Positions 12,126 through 22,114 of a DNA stretch of 64,000 bases are shown piece after piece. The translations under genes and the position numbers were made by a program. Within the stretch, counting starts at the first letter, position 1. Every line of letters starts with the position of its first letter. The notes under the pieces are model-generated. The model ran no database searches. It was not told the origin of the DNA and saw only the letters and a list, made by a program, of their open reading frames with translations. Source of the DNA: Margaritispora aquatica (taxonomy: Eukaryota; Ascomycota; Leotiomycetes; Helotiales; Discinellaceae); assembly GCA_007644065.1 (NCBI GenBank), contig VJWN01000008.1, forward strand, positions 560,411 to 624,410, in the 5' to 3' direction.

Positions 12126-12528
12126 TTACCTATCGATTGCTGGCATCCACCAACACAGAATACCTATTGAAATGTCCATCAATAGTGCACCCACAACGCC
12201 AACAAAGCTATCCCCAGCTTGTAACCTTTGCCATTCAGGTCTTCGCAACAGTCTCTTGTACACATAGCGCCATGCTAGATAGCAGCATGTAATCTGAATC
12301 ACGTAACCAGCGAACAATATCATCAAGTCCTTTCCAGTATCTCTTGGTTCATCATCCTTGCTCTTGCTTTTCTGTGTGACTTTGCAAGAGCTACTTAAAG
12401 TGGCGTGTTGCTGTTGAAACCCGTCGTAGAGGTTATGGGCAGCTCCGACGTATGATGAGTACCGCAGAGGTTGAGCGCTGAGCCTGATGAGACCGGTAGA
12501 TCGTAGGTAGAATTGAAGTGGTGGGCAT
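12126..12528 (-). pseudogene. Small membrane protein paralogue, left copy, probably broken
   Basis: Related to the intact gene at 15265-15696 but on the opposite strand. Shared features are the start ATGCC(C/T)ACC, the LYDGF motif, and a hydrophobic segment followed by LRRPEWQR..AGD (LRRPRWQR..AGD in the right copy). From the ATG at 12528 the frame stops after about 32 codons. Similarity to the N-terminus of the right copy jumps between frames (NSTYDLPVSSGSA in one, LYDGF in another), as expected from small indels. The C-terminal part stays open to a stop at 12126 and encodes a second hydrophobic segment (LLMDISIGILCWWM). An unrecognised intron could rescue part of it, so pseudogene is the likelier but not the only reading. 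The upstream sequence also matches the right copy. Confidence 0.5.
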
Positions 12529-12969
12529 TTCTGATGTTCTGATTTTGTGGCGATTTAAAATTGAGGAAAGATGAAGATGAAGTGGACAAGGCCTTATATG
12601 GGGCTGGCTATGTTGCTCGGTTTACGCCGCAGCCTAAGGTAGACTTAACTAGAAAATCGCTTAGCACGAGGAGCTTGCTAGTGTGAGATAATTCCGAAAA
12701 ATTCCGGGAAATTTCTAACTCCAATAATTATTAGGTTATTATGGAATGAATGTGTTCCGACAGAAGTTGTACCAATCCCAGCCTCTAGCTGAGTCTAAAT
12801 TCGGTTTCAATTATTTGTTTAATAATGCCCTTGAGAAACACTCATTCGAAAGTACAAAGTCACAAAGCTCAGCATAGGACTCCCTGATGATACAGTGGAA
12901 TTTCCTGAGTCTTGACTGGCCCATCGTTTGTTCAACCCGAAACATTCGTACGGAGTGTATCACCACATA
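12529..12969. other. Promoter-side flank of the left paralogue and minisatellite remnant
   Basis: Read on the minus strand, 12590-12770 resembles the plus strand of about 15080-15220 (blocks AATTATT, CGGAAT, TCTCAC, CTAGTTAAGT, TAGGCTGC, then ATATAAGGCC). A TATA-like box (CATATAAG, near 12592-12600) sits about 65 bp upstream of the ATG. A minisatellite unit occupies about 12868-12967 and is cut by the transposon at the TA at 12968. Confidence 0.55.
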
Positions 12970-12999
12970 CAGTACTAGGTCAAAAGTAAGGGCCCACCC
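12970..12999 (+). repeat. Left terminal inverted repeat
   Basis: Begins CAGTACTAGG immediately after a TA and ends in GTAAGGGCCCACCC. Differs from the right repeat at six outer positions. Confidence 0.88.
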
Positions 13000-13145
13000 G
13001 TTTTTAACCCCACCAACCCTAAATTAATCACAATATAAAAAATAGCTTTTAAAATCAACCACGCATTCTATTAACAAATAAACAGATTCTATAAAAAGAG
13101 CAAGAACAAAGGTACAATCGACGTAAATAGTAGCTTTTTAGAATC

Positions 13146-14240
13146 CTAGTACTTCGTATGCCACCCTCCAGCTGCGATACAGGCCTCGATTCTAGCTAGC
13201 ATAGACATAACGAGCGACTCAAAGAGAGAATCAGGTAACGCATCCTACGTAGCTTACAACGCCTCTTCCATCGCTTCGAGGTCGACTTCTCCTTTTCCAA
13301 AACCATTCTATACGTCAGGAAACATCTACATAACGAGCTCTTTGAGGGCCTTCCAAGCGTACTCAATAGGGTTAAGATCAGGAGAGTAAGGAGGCCAATC
13401 CGTAACGTCAACGCCGTTACGGCGGAACCACTCCTTAACCTTATTCGTAGTATAGATCGGTGCATTATCTTGCATAAAGATAGAGCCATCTTCGGAGGCG
13501 TCGACGAGGTGTTCTTCGAGCACCTTGATATAGGACTCGGCGCTATACCCATGTTTCTTGGACTCGAAATCACGCTCTATAATATATAGAGGAGTCCTGT
13601 TTCCTATACCCCAAAAGCATACCCAGACCATTACACGCAAGTCCTTTCCCTTTCTATAGGTCTCCACCATCTCTAGCTTCCATTTATCAGACGGTGAACC
13701 GAATACCTAGACCTGCTTCTTGCCCTTGCCCCGCTCCACAGAGCACTCGTCGGACCAGATATACTAACGCCACCTATCCACCGTCCAGTAGGCCCTACAC
13801 TTGCACCATAAAAGCCTTTTTGCAGCTACATCCTTATTAAGCTCTAGTCGTTTCTTTACGCGCCAATGTTTAAGGCCATTGTCGCGTGCCATTCGTTTGA
13901 TATAGGAATTACTCATTTCGAGACCAGTATCCTCGCGACGTTGCTAGAACGTGAGTTTTGGCTTACAACGTAGGTTACGTAGCATTAATCGACGCTCTCG
14001 ATCATTGTATACCTTTGGCCGGCCTACGCGAGGTAATAAAGCTCCGTTGGTATTAAGAATATCGAGGGCAATAGCACCTCGAACGGCCTTCCGAGAGGTC
14101 TTCATCTTATTAGCGATTTCGCGCTGTGAAAGGCTAGTAGTATACATGCCAACAATTTAACCTCTTAGATATAGAGAGATCTCCTTTCCACGAACCCGTT
14201 AAGGGTCTATCGAACCTAAAGGAGTGCGAATTGGAGGCAT
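13146..14240 (-). pseudogene. Tc1-family transposase with nine in-frame stops
   Basis: A single frame of 364 codons runs from ATG 14240 to TAG 13146 without frameshift. A helix-turn-helix region (LSQREIANKMKTSRKAVRGA) lies at residues 36-55 and a GRP motif near residue 73 (RVGRPK). The catalytic domain has Asp164 (IWSDECSV), Asp258 (MQDNAPIYTT) and Glu293 (NPIEYAW) with 34 residues between the last two, the DD34E signature of Tc1. Internal stops fall at codons 14, 28, 99, 159, 178, 305, 311, 329 and 332: three TAA and six TAG, no TGA. All are explainable as CAA, CAG or TGG changed by CpA-to-TpA on one strand or the other. The copy cannot make transposase. Confidence 0.92.
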
Positions 14241-14300
14241 AGTAAATTATTGAAGAGGGAGTAAGGTGTATGTGACACGAAAAATCGCGTTTTATGGTGG

Positions 14301-14330
14301 GGGTGGGCCCTTACTTCGGGCCGGGAACTG
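14301..14330 (-). repeat. Right terminal inverted repeat
   Basis: Reverse complement begins CAGTTCCCGGCCCGAAGTAA and continues into GGGCCCACCC, directly abutting TA at 14331. It is richer in C/G than the left repeat and may be closer to the original sequence. Confidence 0.88.
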
Positions 14331-15264
14331 TAAAGCTACAGTGAAATTTGCTCTCTCGAGTTTGATTCGGCTATTGGCTTCAAAGTAATTTTATAAGACT
14401 CAGCACATAACCACTCAAGAAGATGCAGTAGGGATATCCTATCCTCATTCCCATCGATTCTTGAATGGCGCCTTGGCTATTCACCTCAAAGTAAGATGAC
14501 TGGTATAGGACTTGGCAGCGGAATCACCAATCGAGCTATAACGAGGGTTTTCCACCTCCAATCTTGACCGATCTTGACGGTAGCTCGGTCTTTTATAGTG
14601 CGGGAAGTGTAACCGCCAGCATTATTTCTGTTTCGGGGCCCATTCCTTTGATGTATCTTCCTCTGTGGTATCCTGTGCCAGATCCTAAGTGCACTATGAC
14701 CAATTTCATATCTAGTTTTTACAGAAAAGTGGTTCCTTATCAATCTATGGCGAAGCCTCATCCTTTAGTAAAGCTGCGTCCACATAATGCTTGGTATCGG
14801 AATGATAACCTAGGTAGTCAATACTACTATAAGCGAGGCATCGTCGACAAACGAATAAAATAAGAAAATGATGTATGAAATTCATATAACAGCGACAAAA
14901 TACACTCATCCAGGAACTCAATAAGTTACATTAATTACAAATCACATATTATATAAGGCTCATCTAATCATAGGTCAAATTGTTCCAGAAGTGGTGAAGT
15001 GTGAGTTTTCGCTTCCCTGAAACTGAATTTAGGCTCGGCTAGAGGTGATTAGCATGACTTTCATCGGAACACGACCATTATGTTACAATAATTACGAATT
15101 TCTCGGAATGACCTCACTCCAGCTAATCTTTTTCTTCTAGGTGTTATCTAGTCAAGTTTAGGCTGCTGCACAATTCGAGCATAACCTATAGGCCTTATAT
15201 ATCCTTCCATCCCCATCATCTGCTTCTTTCACATTTTCCATCACTACAAGTTAGAACATCCAAA
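14331..15264. other. Right transposon flank: minisatellite units and promoter of right paralogue
   Basis: Minisatellite units occupy about 14331-14520 (for example CGATTCTTGAAT followed by TTCACCTCAAAGTAAG). About 15080-15220 matches the flank of the left paralogue in inverted orientation. A TATA-like CTTATATAT is at about 15194-15202, roughly 65 bp before the ATG. No other gene seen; frames at 14486-14863 look accidental. Confidence 0.5.
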
Positions 15265-15696
15265 ATGCCTACCGAGATTAACTCTGACTATGACATGTTG
15301 GACTCAGGCTCAGACACACACCCTGACCTTCGCACCACTCGCCATACCACTCGCCGCACATCGAACTCATCCACAATCTCCCTTTACGACGGGTTCAAGC
15401 TCGAACACCCCATCCTAATCCGCGCTCTCGAAGCCACGCAGAATATCAAAAACAAGGAATTTCCTTGGAGAACGTTGATGAAAATTTTTGGGGGTTGTGT
15501 GATGCTTTTTGGCATATTGTCGATGCTCGAGCTTGCAATACTGAAGAGTCACCTCCGGCGGCCAAGATGGCAGAGATGGATTGCCGGGGATGACCTAGAT
15601 GGTGTTTTTCATGCGCTTCACACGGATATTGATGTTCGAGAGATGCCGAGGAAGTGGTGGTGGTTGACTTGTTTGCGGAGAAGGTGGCAGGGTTAA
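15265..15696 (+). CDS. Small membrane protein, right paralogue
   Basis: Intronless, 143 residues, ATG at 15265 about 65 bp downstream of a TATA-like box. Residues 1-55 are polar and rich in Ser, Thr and Asp (NSDYDMLDSGSD, TTRRTSNSSTISLYDGF). One clear hydrophobic segment follows (MKIFGGCVMLFGILSMLELA, about residues 72-91) and then a basic LRRPRWQRWIAGDD region and an Arg/Trp-rich end. No family recognised. The inverted relative at 12126-12528 has an open second hydrophobic segment that here has become a basic, Trp-rich tail, so this copy may have lost its original C-terminus by frameshift. Surrounding repeats and a RIP-affected transposon suggest a fast-changing accessory locus. Confidence 0.55.
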   Translation: MPTEINSDYDMLDSGSDTHPDLRTTRHTTRRTSNSSTISLYDGFKLEHPILIRALEATQNIKNKEFPWRTLMKIFGGCVMLFGILSMLELAILKSHLRRPRWQRWIAGDDLDGVFHALHTDIDVREMPRKWWWLTCLRRRWQG

Positions 15697-15865
15697 ACAC
15701 TGTGTTGGTATATATTGTTCGGTTTCTTCTGCTCTAAGATTGCTCGCTAATTCCATTTCAAGCAGAAAGTTTAAAATATAAATCTTCACTCCACCATTCG
15801 TAATCTCCAACTGCCAATGCCATGATTGTCAATTCCTGATTGGTTTCAGATATCTATGTATGGGG

Positions 15866-15967
15866 CATATGTTCTCGAGGTAGTGAAACACCTTGATGTT
15901 GATACATTCACGAGTACATATGTTCCCTAGGTAATGAAACAGCCTGACATTGATACACATTCATGAG
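15866..15967. repeat. Two-copy 51-bp tandem repeat
   Basis: Units 15866-15916 and 15917-15967 both start CATATGTTC and share TAGGTARTGAAACA and GATACA blocks. Differences are mostly transitions. Located downstream of the right paralogue. Confidence 0.7.
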
Positions 15968-16489
15968 CCATTTTCCTAAGGCGATACTGGCTTGCCATTC
16001 ATCCGAATCTCCGCATTTTAGGTTATGCAATCACCACTATCAATTGAGACTATGGCTGAGTAGTGAGCGAACTTGTTCTCGATTTCTAATTCCCAACAAG
16101 AGAGAAAATGAGAACAGATCGATTAGACATGGATGCAAAAGGACGTCGAAATTAGGCAGAGATCAAGGGGAATGTGAGATGTATGGTTTGGTGTTCGCAG
16201 TTTGGGGATCGGACTTGGATATTAGAGCTAGGGATCAAGAACTTGGGTTTGGATTTAGATTGGGATACAGGATTGAACATAAGCGGAAAGGAAATGGCTA
16301 GAGGTACCCAGCAACCAAATTATCTCAAACCACGGATACAGAAGCCAACAGACCTCTCGCTACATCTTCAATTCTGGCTGAGTCCCTTCTCATTCCGTAC
16401 CTGGACCAATCCACAAAGGAAATACACGCAAAACTGCCCCATAAATTCAACTCTTTGAGATGGAGAGTCGACTTGTCAGTCAAAATTCA

Positions 16490-16740
16490 AAAATCACACT
16501 ACAGTTTCATATCGACATCGTCGCTTTGCACCGAGCTTTATACAGCTACCTACTTCGAGGCGAACAATCGATGGTATATATAAAAACTACTGCAGTTTCA
16601 AGTCGTGGCTCTACACTGAGCTTTATACAGCTACCAAATTCGAGGTGAAGAATCGACGGGCTAGTCCAGATATAGGAAATTTTACTGCAGCTTCATGTAG
16701 TGGCTCTGCGCTGAGCTTCATAACTTTGTACTTGAGATGC
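16490..16740. repeat. Degenerate minisatellite, right array (inverted)
   Basis: Three units of about 85-95 bp with CTGCAGTTTCA, GTGGCTCT, GAGCTTTATACAGCTACC and TTCGAGGYGAA blocks. These are the reverse complement of blocks in the left array at 11870-12110, so the arrays lie on either side of the paralogue pair in opposite orientation. Confidence 0.68.
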
Positions 16741-17371
16741 GTGGTTCTTAGCAAGTCTAGCTTGCTTCACACAAGTCTAGTATACTAAATCATGAGGAAA
16801 ACACTTATAAATTTTTAGACTTCATTGTGACCTCCAGACTTTACAGTAATATCCAAGCCCTTGATGTCAGCTAGCGTGAACATTTGAAGCTCAACTGAGA
16901 GGTGGCATAAGTAAGGAGAGGCTATGCCTAATTGTTAGTTGGCTAATGCAATTGAAACTCGATTCTTAGTAGATATCGCAAGCTTTTTGAACTTCCCATC
17001 AATCTGCCGAGCTACTGTTCCTCAGTTCCATTCCTACCTCAAGGTATCACTACTCTTCAAAAGACTCGCTAGCCAGAGTATTGACAAGAATCTCACCAGC
17101 ACTCCAAAATTTCCATCATCAAAAGAAGGTTGCGTCCAGCGCTCCTAAATCCACTCCATGCATCCAGCCCGGTCAGCTACTCACGACCTACCAACCTAGG
17201 TATAGATACCCCCAACCCCCGCAAAATCACCATCCAGAAGGCGCCAAGAACGAGTTCTCTTAGTCAGGTCAAACTGGTGTAGGTGGAGAGGCACAAATTT
17301 CGACAGGTCACCAATTCAAAATTAACTCGATTCGATCCGCTGATTCGCCAGCCGCCCCCAACTTCAAAAAT

Positions 17372-17405
17372 CCCCAAAGGGGGTTTTCTATAGGCCCCCT
17401 TGGGG
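17372..17405. other. GC-rich imperfect hairpin
   Basis: CCCCAAAGGGGG and CCCCCTTGGGG pair around an 11-nt TTTTCTATAGG loop, with one unpaired A. It stands alone in AT-richer noncoding DNA, about 480 bp beyond the 3' end of the saccharopine dehydrogenase gene. Role unknown. Confidence 0.55.
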
Positions 17406-17887
17406 CCTGGAGTTTTGCTGCTTTATTGTATACTTTTTCTTTTGGTGGTTTCGCAGATCTCGTGTATTTTTTATTATGTTCGTGATTTCCCCTGAAATTT
17501 ACATACCGCCACTGATACCACTATCATGATGAGAGGCAGAATAGGTAGATGCCATAATGGAGCTCCCCGTAGTGTGTTTGTGGGATCTCTAATGAACTCA
17601 TGCAGTCAAGGCAGTAACTCTGACTTGGATGCTATCCACTTGTCCTGAGCCTAGATTAAAAGCTGTGGCCACTTCTAGATGTATGTGGTAACTTGTCTGT
17701 TTGTAAGCAAATCGTCTTGAATCTAAAGATAATAACGTGCCATGGCAGCTCTGGGAAGAAACTCTTATTCACAACACGCAGAGCAAACATGAACTGCACT
17801 TAAAAACGTCACCATATTGGCACAAAGCTCGCTCATAACGCATATCTATTGTATCTATTCATAAAACACTTTTCATCATCAATCAAC

Positions 17888-19279
17888 CTATGAGATGGTC
17901 TTCTCAACCAAGAAGATACCATACTTCCTCAACTCCTCCATCAATGGATCGTTGATCTTCGAGGTCATTGGAGCAAGGATACCCTTTTCAGAGATAGTGC
18001 CATCAAGAACTTGCTTGACCGCAACACCACAAGGAACACCAACCAACTTGGCCATAGCAGAGTAACCCTTTGGATCACCGTACTCGCACAAAGTGGAGGT
18101 TCTCGTCTCCTTGCTACCATCCTTGTTCTCAATCTCGAACTTGTGTTGCAACATGACAAAGTCACGCTCGCCCTCCTCGAATTGCATCTTCTTCTCCAAA
18201 GTAGCACAAAGAGTGTCCAATGGGTTGCCTCTTGGAATGGTCTTCTCATCAGAGAAGATACCAACCCAACGAAGTCCACTAAGAATACGCTCCTTCTCCT
18301 CGGTGCTGACAAACTTGGCCTTGGAAGCAATTGCCCACTTGAGATCCTCCTCACTAGAAGATGTGGCAGCCAGAATCTTCTGGGTGGCCTCCTTCCAGGA
18401 AACCGACTCCTTCAAGAAGTCCTGTGCCTCATCGCTCAAGAAACCCATATCAACCAAGACTCTGACAAACTCTGGGAAACCTTGATATCTCAATGTTCCT
18501 CGGATGATGGTCTGCGCCTCTGGGATGTTGTATCGCTCCTTGTATGGTGTAGAATCTCTGTTTGGGTAGGCAACAAATGCGTAACCTGGATAGATGAAGT
18601 ATGGCTTAGCAGCTCCCATCAAGTTCTTGCCTTCAATCTCAACCACCTTTCCATCCTTGAAATATTTTGCAGCATTTCTCAAAGCCAGCAAAACACCTCT
18701 GGATGACCAAGAGAACTTGTATCCCAACGGGTTATCAGAATCTTCTGGAGAAGGAAGACCACCGCAGTATGACAGGAAAGACAGAATCTTTCCTCCAGCC
18801 TGGTGAACCTCCTCGATTGTCTTGACAGCGTAAAGGTGATCAATTCCAGGGTCGAGACCAATCTCGTTCATGACTGTGATACCAGCATTCTTGGCCTCCT
18901 CATCCAACTCGAGCATAGCTGGAGAAACGTAGCTGGTTGTGACAACATGCTTCTTGTTGCGGATTGCAGACTTGATGACGGTGGCGTGGAAGGTATATGG
19001 AATCAAACTAATGACCAAATCATGCTTTGCAACCTCAGCGTCGAGTGCTTTCTCGTCGGTCACGTCGACTGTGATGGGGTGGGCATTCTTGACACCTTCA
19101 GAGAGCTTCTGGGCACTCTCAAGAGTTCTGCAAGCTATTCAATAATTAGTAAACACATTATACAACAGTGGAGGGGTCTTCATACCAACAGACACATAGA
19201 TGCCAGCATCACTGAGAATATCAAGCGTTGGCTTGGTAACAAAACCTGCACCAAGCATAAGAACCTTTGATTGAGCCAT
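17888..19279 (-). CDS. LYS9: Saccharopine dehydrogenase (NADP+, L-glutamate-forming)
   Basis: Exons 19279-19186 and 19134-17888 give 446 residues, the same length as yeast Lys9. The enzyme condenses alpha-aminoadipate semialdehyde with glutamate to form saccharopine, the penultimate step of fungal lysine synthesis, in the cytosol. The N-terminus (MAQSKVLMLGAGFVTKPTLD) carries the Rossmann GxGxxx motif. Central motifs such as NEIGLDPGIDHLYAVKTI and SYCGGLPSPEDSDNPLGYKF are highly characteristic. The C-terminal part is a saccharopine dehydrogenase substrate domain ending PLMEELRKYGIFLVEKTIS. The single 51-bp intron has a GTATGA donor and TTGAATAG acceptor. The start lies 314 bp from the divergent Derlin gene, so the two may share a promoter. 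The minus-strand frame also creates a long antisense frame (18011-18706), which I regard as a shadow. Confidence 0.96.
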
Positions 19280-19593
19280 GATTGATGGGTTGAATGCTCC
19301 AAATGAAGCAGATTTATTGTTTTAAACTGAAGAAACTTCAATTGATCAACACCCCTCCTCTCGGCGAACGACTCATTCGGTTTCTATGGTGGGGTTAATT
19401 TTTCTGCCCACCCCGGTCTCGGAAGCTGTGTGCTCTAAGCTGCTTCGAGCTTAGCGCATATCTCGCTGAGCCACAACCAAAGAACAGCTTGCAAATCTGC
19501 CACCTTTCTTCTTTCTTCATCTTCGCGAGCTTCACAAAGCTTCGTCGTTGACCACAAGACAACTTCTTCTTCACCTCACTTCCAACCGCAATC
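19280..19593. promoter_or_regulatory. Divergent promoter between LYS9 and Derlin
   Basis: A 314-bp gap between two opposed ATGs with no reading frame of note. It must hold both core promoters. I did not find a clear TATA box. Confidence 0.5.
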
Positions 19594-20801
19594 ATGTCTG
19601 CAATTGATATGTTCAAGGCTGCGCCGCCAATCTCCAGGTTTGTTTTCCAATTCGAATTGCTCGTTTTGTGCTGATGCTGATGTAGCGCAGGACCTTGGCT
19701 GCTACGACCTTCTTTCTCTCCATCGGAGTCTACACAGGCGTCGTGCCAGGCTACTTGGTGATATATCACAATTCGTATCTACTGAGGCTTCTGCCACAAG
19801 TATGGAGACTTTTCACTTCATTTTTGATTACTGGTCCTAAGCTCGGAATACTGTTTGATACATTCTTCCGTAAGGACACCTGGAACCTTTTCGAGGTATA
19901 CTGGTGCTGACGGGAATAGTCTACACATATGGGAGTAAGCTGGAGACAGCTTCACCGAAGTTTACTGCACCCGGTGACTTCTTCACATACATATTATTTG
20001 TGTGTACGGTGATATTGGTAGGCGCTTTCGATTCTTCTTCGTACAATTTCTTTCTTTCACACAATCTGTTCACACCTCACAATAACTGCCCGTCCCGCAA
20101 CATGTACTATTTGCGGTACGGTTCCAAAGACGAGGAAGATTACCCCTACACTTCAACTGGCCCGTCATTCGCAAACATATATAGGGTCAGCCTGCGGTGT
20201 GGGCATGGTGGGATGTTCCTTTGAGAAAACTCGTGTCGATTCGCCTACTTCACTCGGGTGGTTGTGACTCCCTACATTTCAATACTCTTCAACATCATAT
20301 TGTTTGATTGAAGAGACGCATCTAACAGGTGTGTAGGGCTTGAATGCAACCTTCGCTGGTGGCATGGTCTTTACGTCAGCCCTCGTACTCGCCTTTGCAT
20401 ACTCATCGACACAGGATGATAGAGGGCAAAAGGCACAATTCTTCATAATCACCATTCCGGCGCAATGGATCCCATTTGCCATGCTTCTCATGACATTAGT
20501 AATGGAAGGTTCATCTGCAGCCATTGTACAGGGTACAGGTCTTGTTGCAGCTCATCTATATGACTTCCTGACCCGATTATGGCCAGAATTTGGGGGTGGA
20601 AGGAACTTGTTGCCTACTCCAGGCTTTATCAGACGCATGTGGGAAACCAAGGTTGCCACAGTCAACCACAAGCCTTATGGCACAGCTTTTGCACCAGCGC
20701 AAAGAGACTCATCCGCAACAACATCGTCGTCGTCTGCTGGTGGCCCCTTGCCTGAATCGTGGAAGAGCAGGGGCTCTGGTCATCGATTAGGCGGTGATTA
20801 G
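19594..20801 (+). CDS. Derlin (Der1/Dfm1-type ER membrane protein)
   Basis: Exons 19594-19637, 19691-19869, 19920-20017 and 20337-20801 give 261 residues. Derlins are rhomboid-like pseudoproteases that extract misfolded proteins from the ER membrane for ERAD. Visible features are the derlin WR motif (LPQVWRLFTSFLITGPKLGI), LYTYGSKLE, PGDFFTYILFVCTVIL, and later hydrophobic segments (GGMVFTSALVLAFAYS; IPAQWIPFAMLLMTLVM). The YDFLTRLWPEFGGGRNLL motif is typical of fungal derlins. The last ~60 residues are a polar tail (AQRDSSATTSSSSAGG) like that of Dfm1. There is no catalytic Ser-His dyad, as expected. Intron 3 is 319 bp, far longer than others in the window. I joined it by phase at VIL/GLNATFAGG. 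Confidence 0.9.
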
Positions 20802-22114
20802 TAGTGTTAGGCAATACAAATTTGATTTACGAGCGTCAGCAATCCAAGTTTTGCAAGTTCTTTTTGTGAAATACTTTTCTGTAAAGTTTATAAGTAGCTA
20901 TTCGAATATACCTGATTGACTGCTCAAGCTATTTGATGAAAATGTTTTTGCTTGTGGTAGATTCACTGTACTCATTGCTTTGAAACATTTGCTTCACGTA
21001 GAATAAGGAAAGTGACCAAATTCTACGGCTTTTCCATTTACAGTACATAATTTGTAGCCAGGACAGCTTTTCTAGTCAGGACAGTTTACTATGATAGCTA
21101 AAATCCGTCACTGTTGATACTCTCATGAGTGTTGGCTTTTTGGTGTTGTTCATTTTGACTCAAAACAAGCTTAGTGGAGCTGGGCTCGTACCAATACCGG
21201 TGACCCACCTCTTTAGAGCCTCAACGACATCCAGTTATTATTTTACACTCTTGCTACCAATCACCTCGAGCGAATGCTTAGCATCTTCGCTTTGGATTGG
21301 TGGGATCAGCATGTTTTGGAAACTATTAATCCATGAATATGAGGACATCTGCTGTGCTGGACGTGACAACCCTGAGGTGTTTGATGTGACTACATGAGGT
21401 GGGTTGGCTCATTCCTACATGGTATCTTGTGTAAAACGTGTACTCATAACAAAAACGTAGTGTAGACAGAAACTCATACATCTTTGATTGACATGTTATT
21501 ATCATCATATGTGGTGTGGATGAAACTTGGACAAAAATGTCGAAAGTTTGCCACCTATTGTCTACTTTATCTGACATTCACTTTTCCCATCATAAGAGGT
21601 CATCCTCTAGAAATCAGAGTATGCCAGCGAGGCTATAAAGAGATAAAATGGGCATTTTCACATTGTCTTTCCATTCAACGATCTAAAGGTGAACAATCAG
21701 CCGATTAGACGAGAGGAAAGGAAGTCAGTAGACATCAAAGAACCACTCTCGCAATCTTTATCATCGAACAATATTAAAGCGTCAATTTGATGAAGAGGCC
21801 TTTTGTTCCCAGCCTTAGAGTTGGCCTGAGGGGAACAATGCATTCACTTCAACGTCTTGAACAATGCAGCATTGTCGGGTACATAAAGCTATTTCCCATC
21901 TCCCTGGACAACATCATTTCAGAGTTTACATCGCATCGCATTTTCTCTTCGCTTCCGCTTCTAAGTAACGATCTTCGATTGAGCAATACACTTAAAAGTC
22001 TGGCACTTTTCAACTTCAACCATCACTCCACAACAAGAGATTCTAAGCGAATCTTAACCAACTCTCACCACAACACAGCCACCAAGCCAACCGCACTCGC
22101 ACTCAAACTCAAAA
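20802..22114. other. 1.3-kb intergenic region, no supported gene
   Basis: AT-rich stretch with short frames only (21125-21397, 21484-21708, 21787-22176). None has a recognisable domain. The last few hundred bases are CA/CT-rich and probably form the 5' UTR of the next gene. Confidence 0.55.

Larger units (their letters stand above)
12970..14330 (-). mobile_element. Tc1/mariner transposon, 1361 bp, RIP-like inactivated
   Basis: Ends are 30-bp terminal inverted repeats matching at 24 of 30 positions, with the inner AAGTAAGGGCCCACCC perfect. The outer mismatches are mostly transitions. The element is flanked by TA on both sides (12968-12969 and 14331-14332), the expected Tc1/mariner target duplication. 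Inside is one transposase frame on the minus strand with nine stops. It inserted into a minisatellite array whose units continue on both flanks. Confidence 0.92.
15697..17887. other. 2.2-kb repeat-bearing gap, no supported gene
   Basis: Contains a two-copy 51-bp tandem repeat (15866-15967), the right minisatellite array (about 16490-16740) and a GC-rich hairpin at 17372-17405. Short frames (15963-16301, 16174-16458) have no recognisable domain. Confidence 0.5.

Noticed and set aside
13196..13573. 125-codon minus-strand frame in the transposon
   Set aside because: Out of frame with the transposase; it is open only because it runs alongside the real, stop-containing frame.
11870..16740. CRISPR-like interpretation of the repeated units
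   Set aside because: Units are long, degenerate, partly inverted and in a eukaryotic genome; there are no regular spacers or cas genes.
18011..18706. 231-codon plus-strand reading frame
   Set aside because: Exactly antisense to the well-supported LYS9 coding exon, with no domain of its own.
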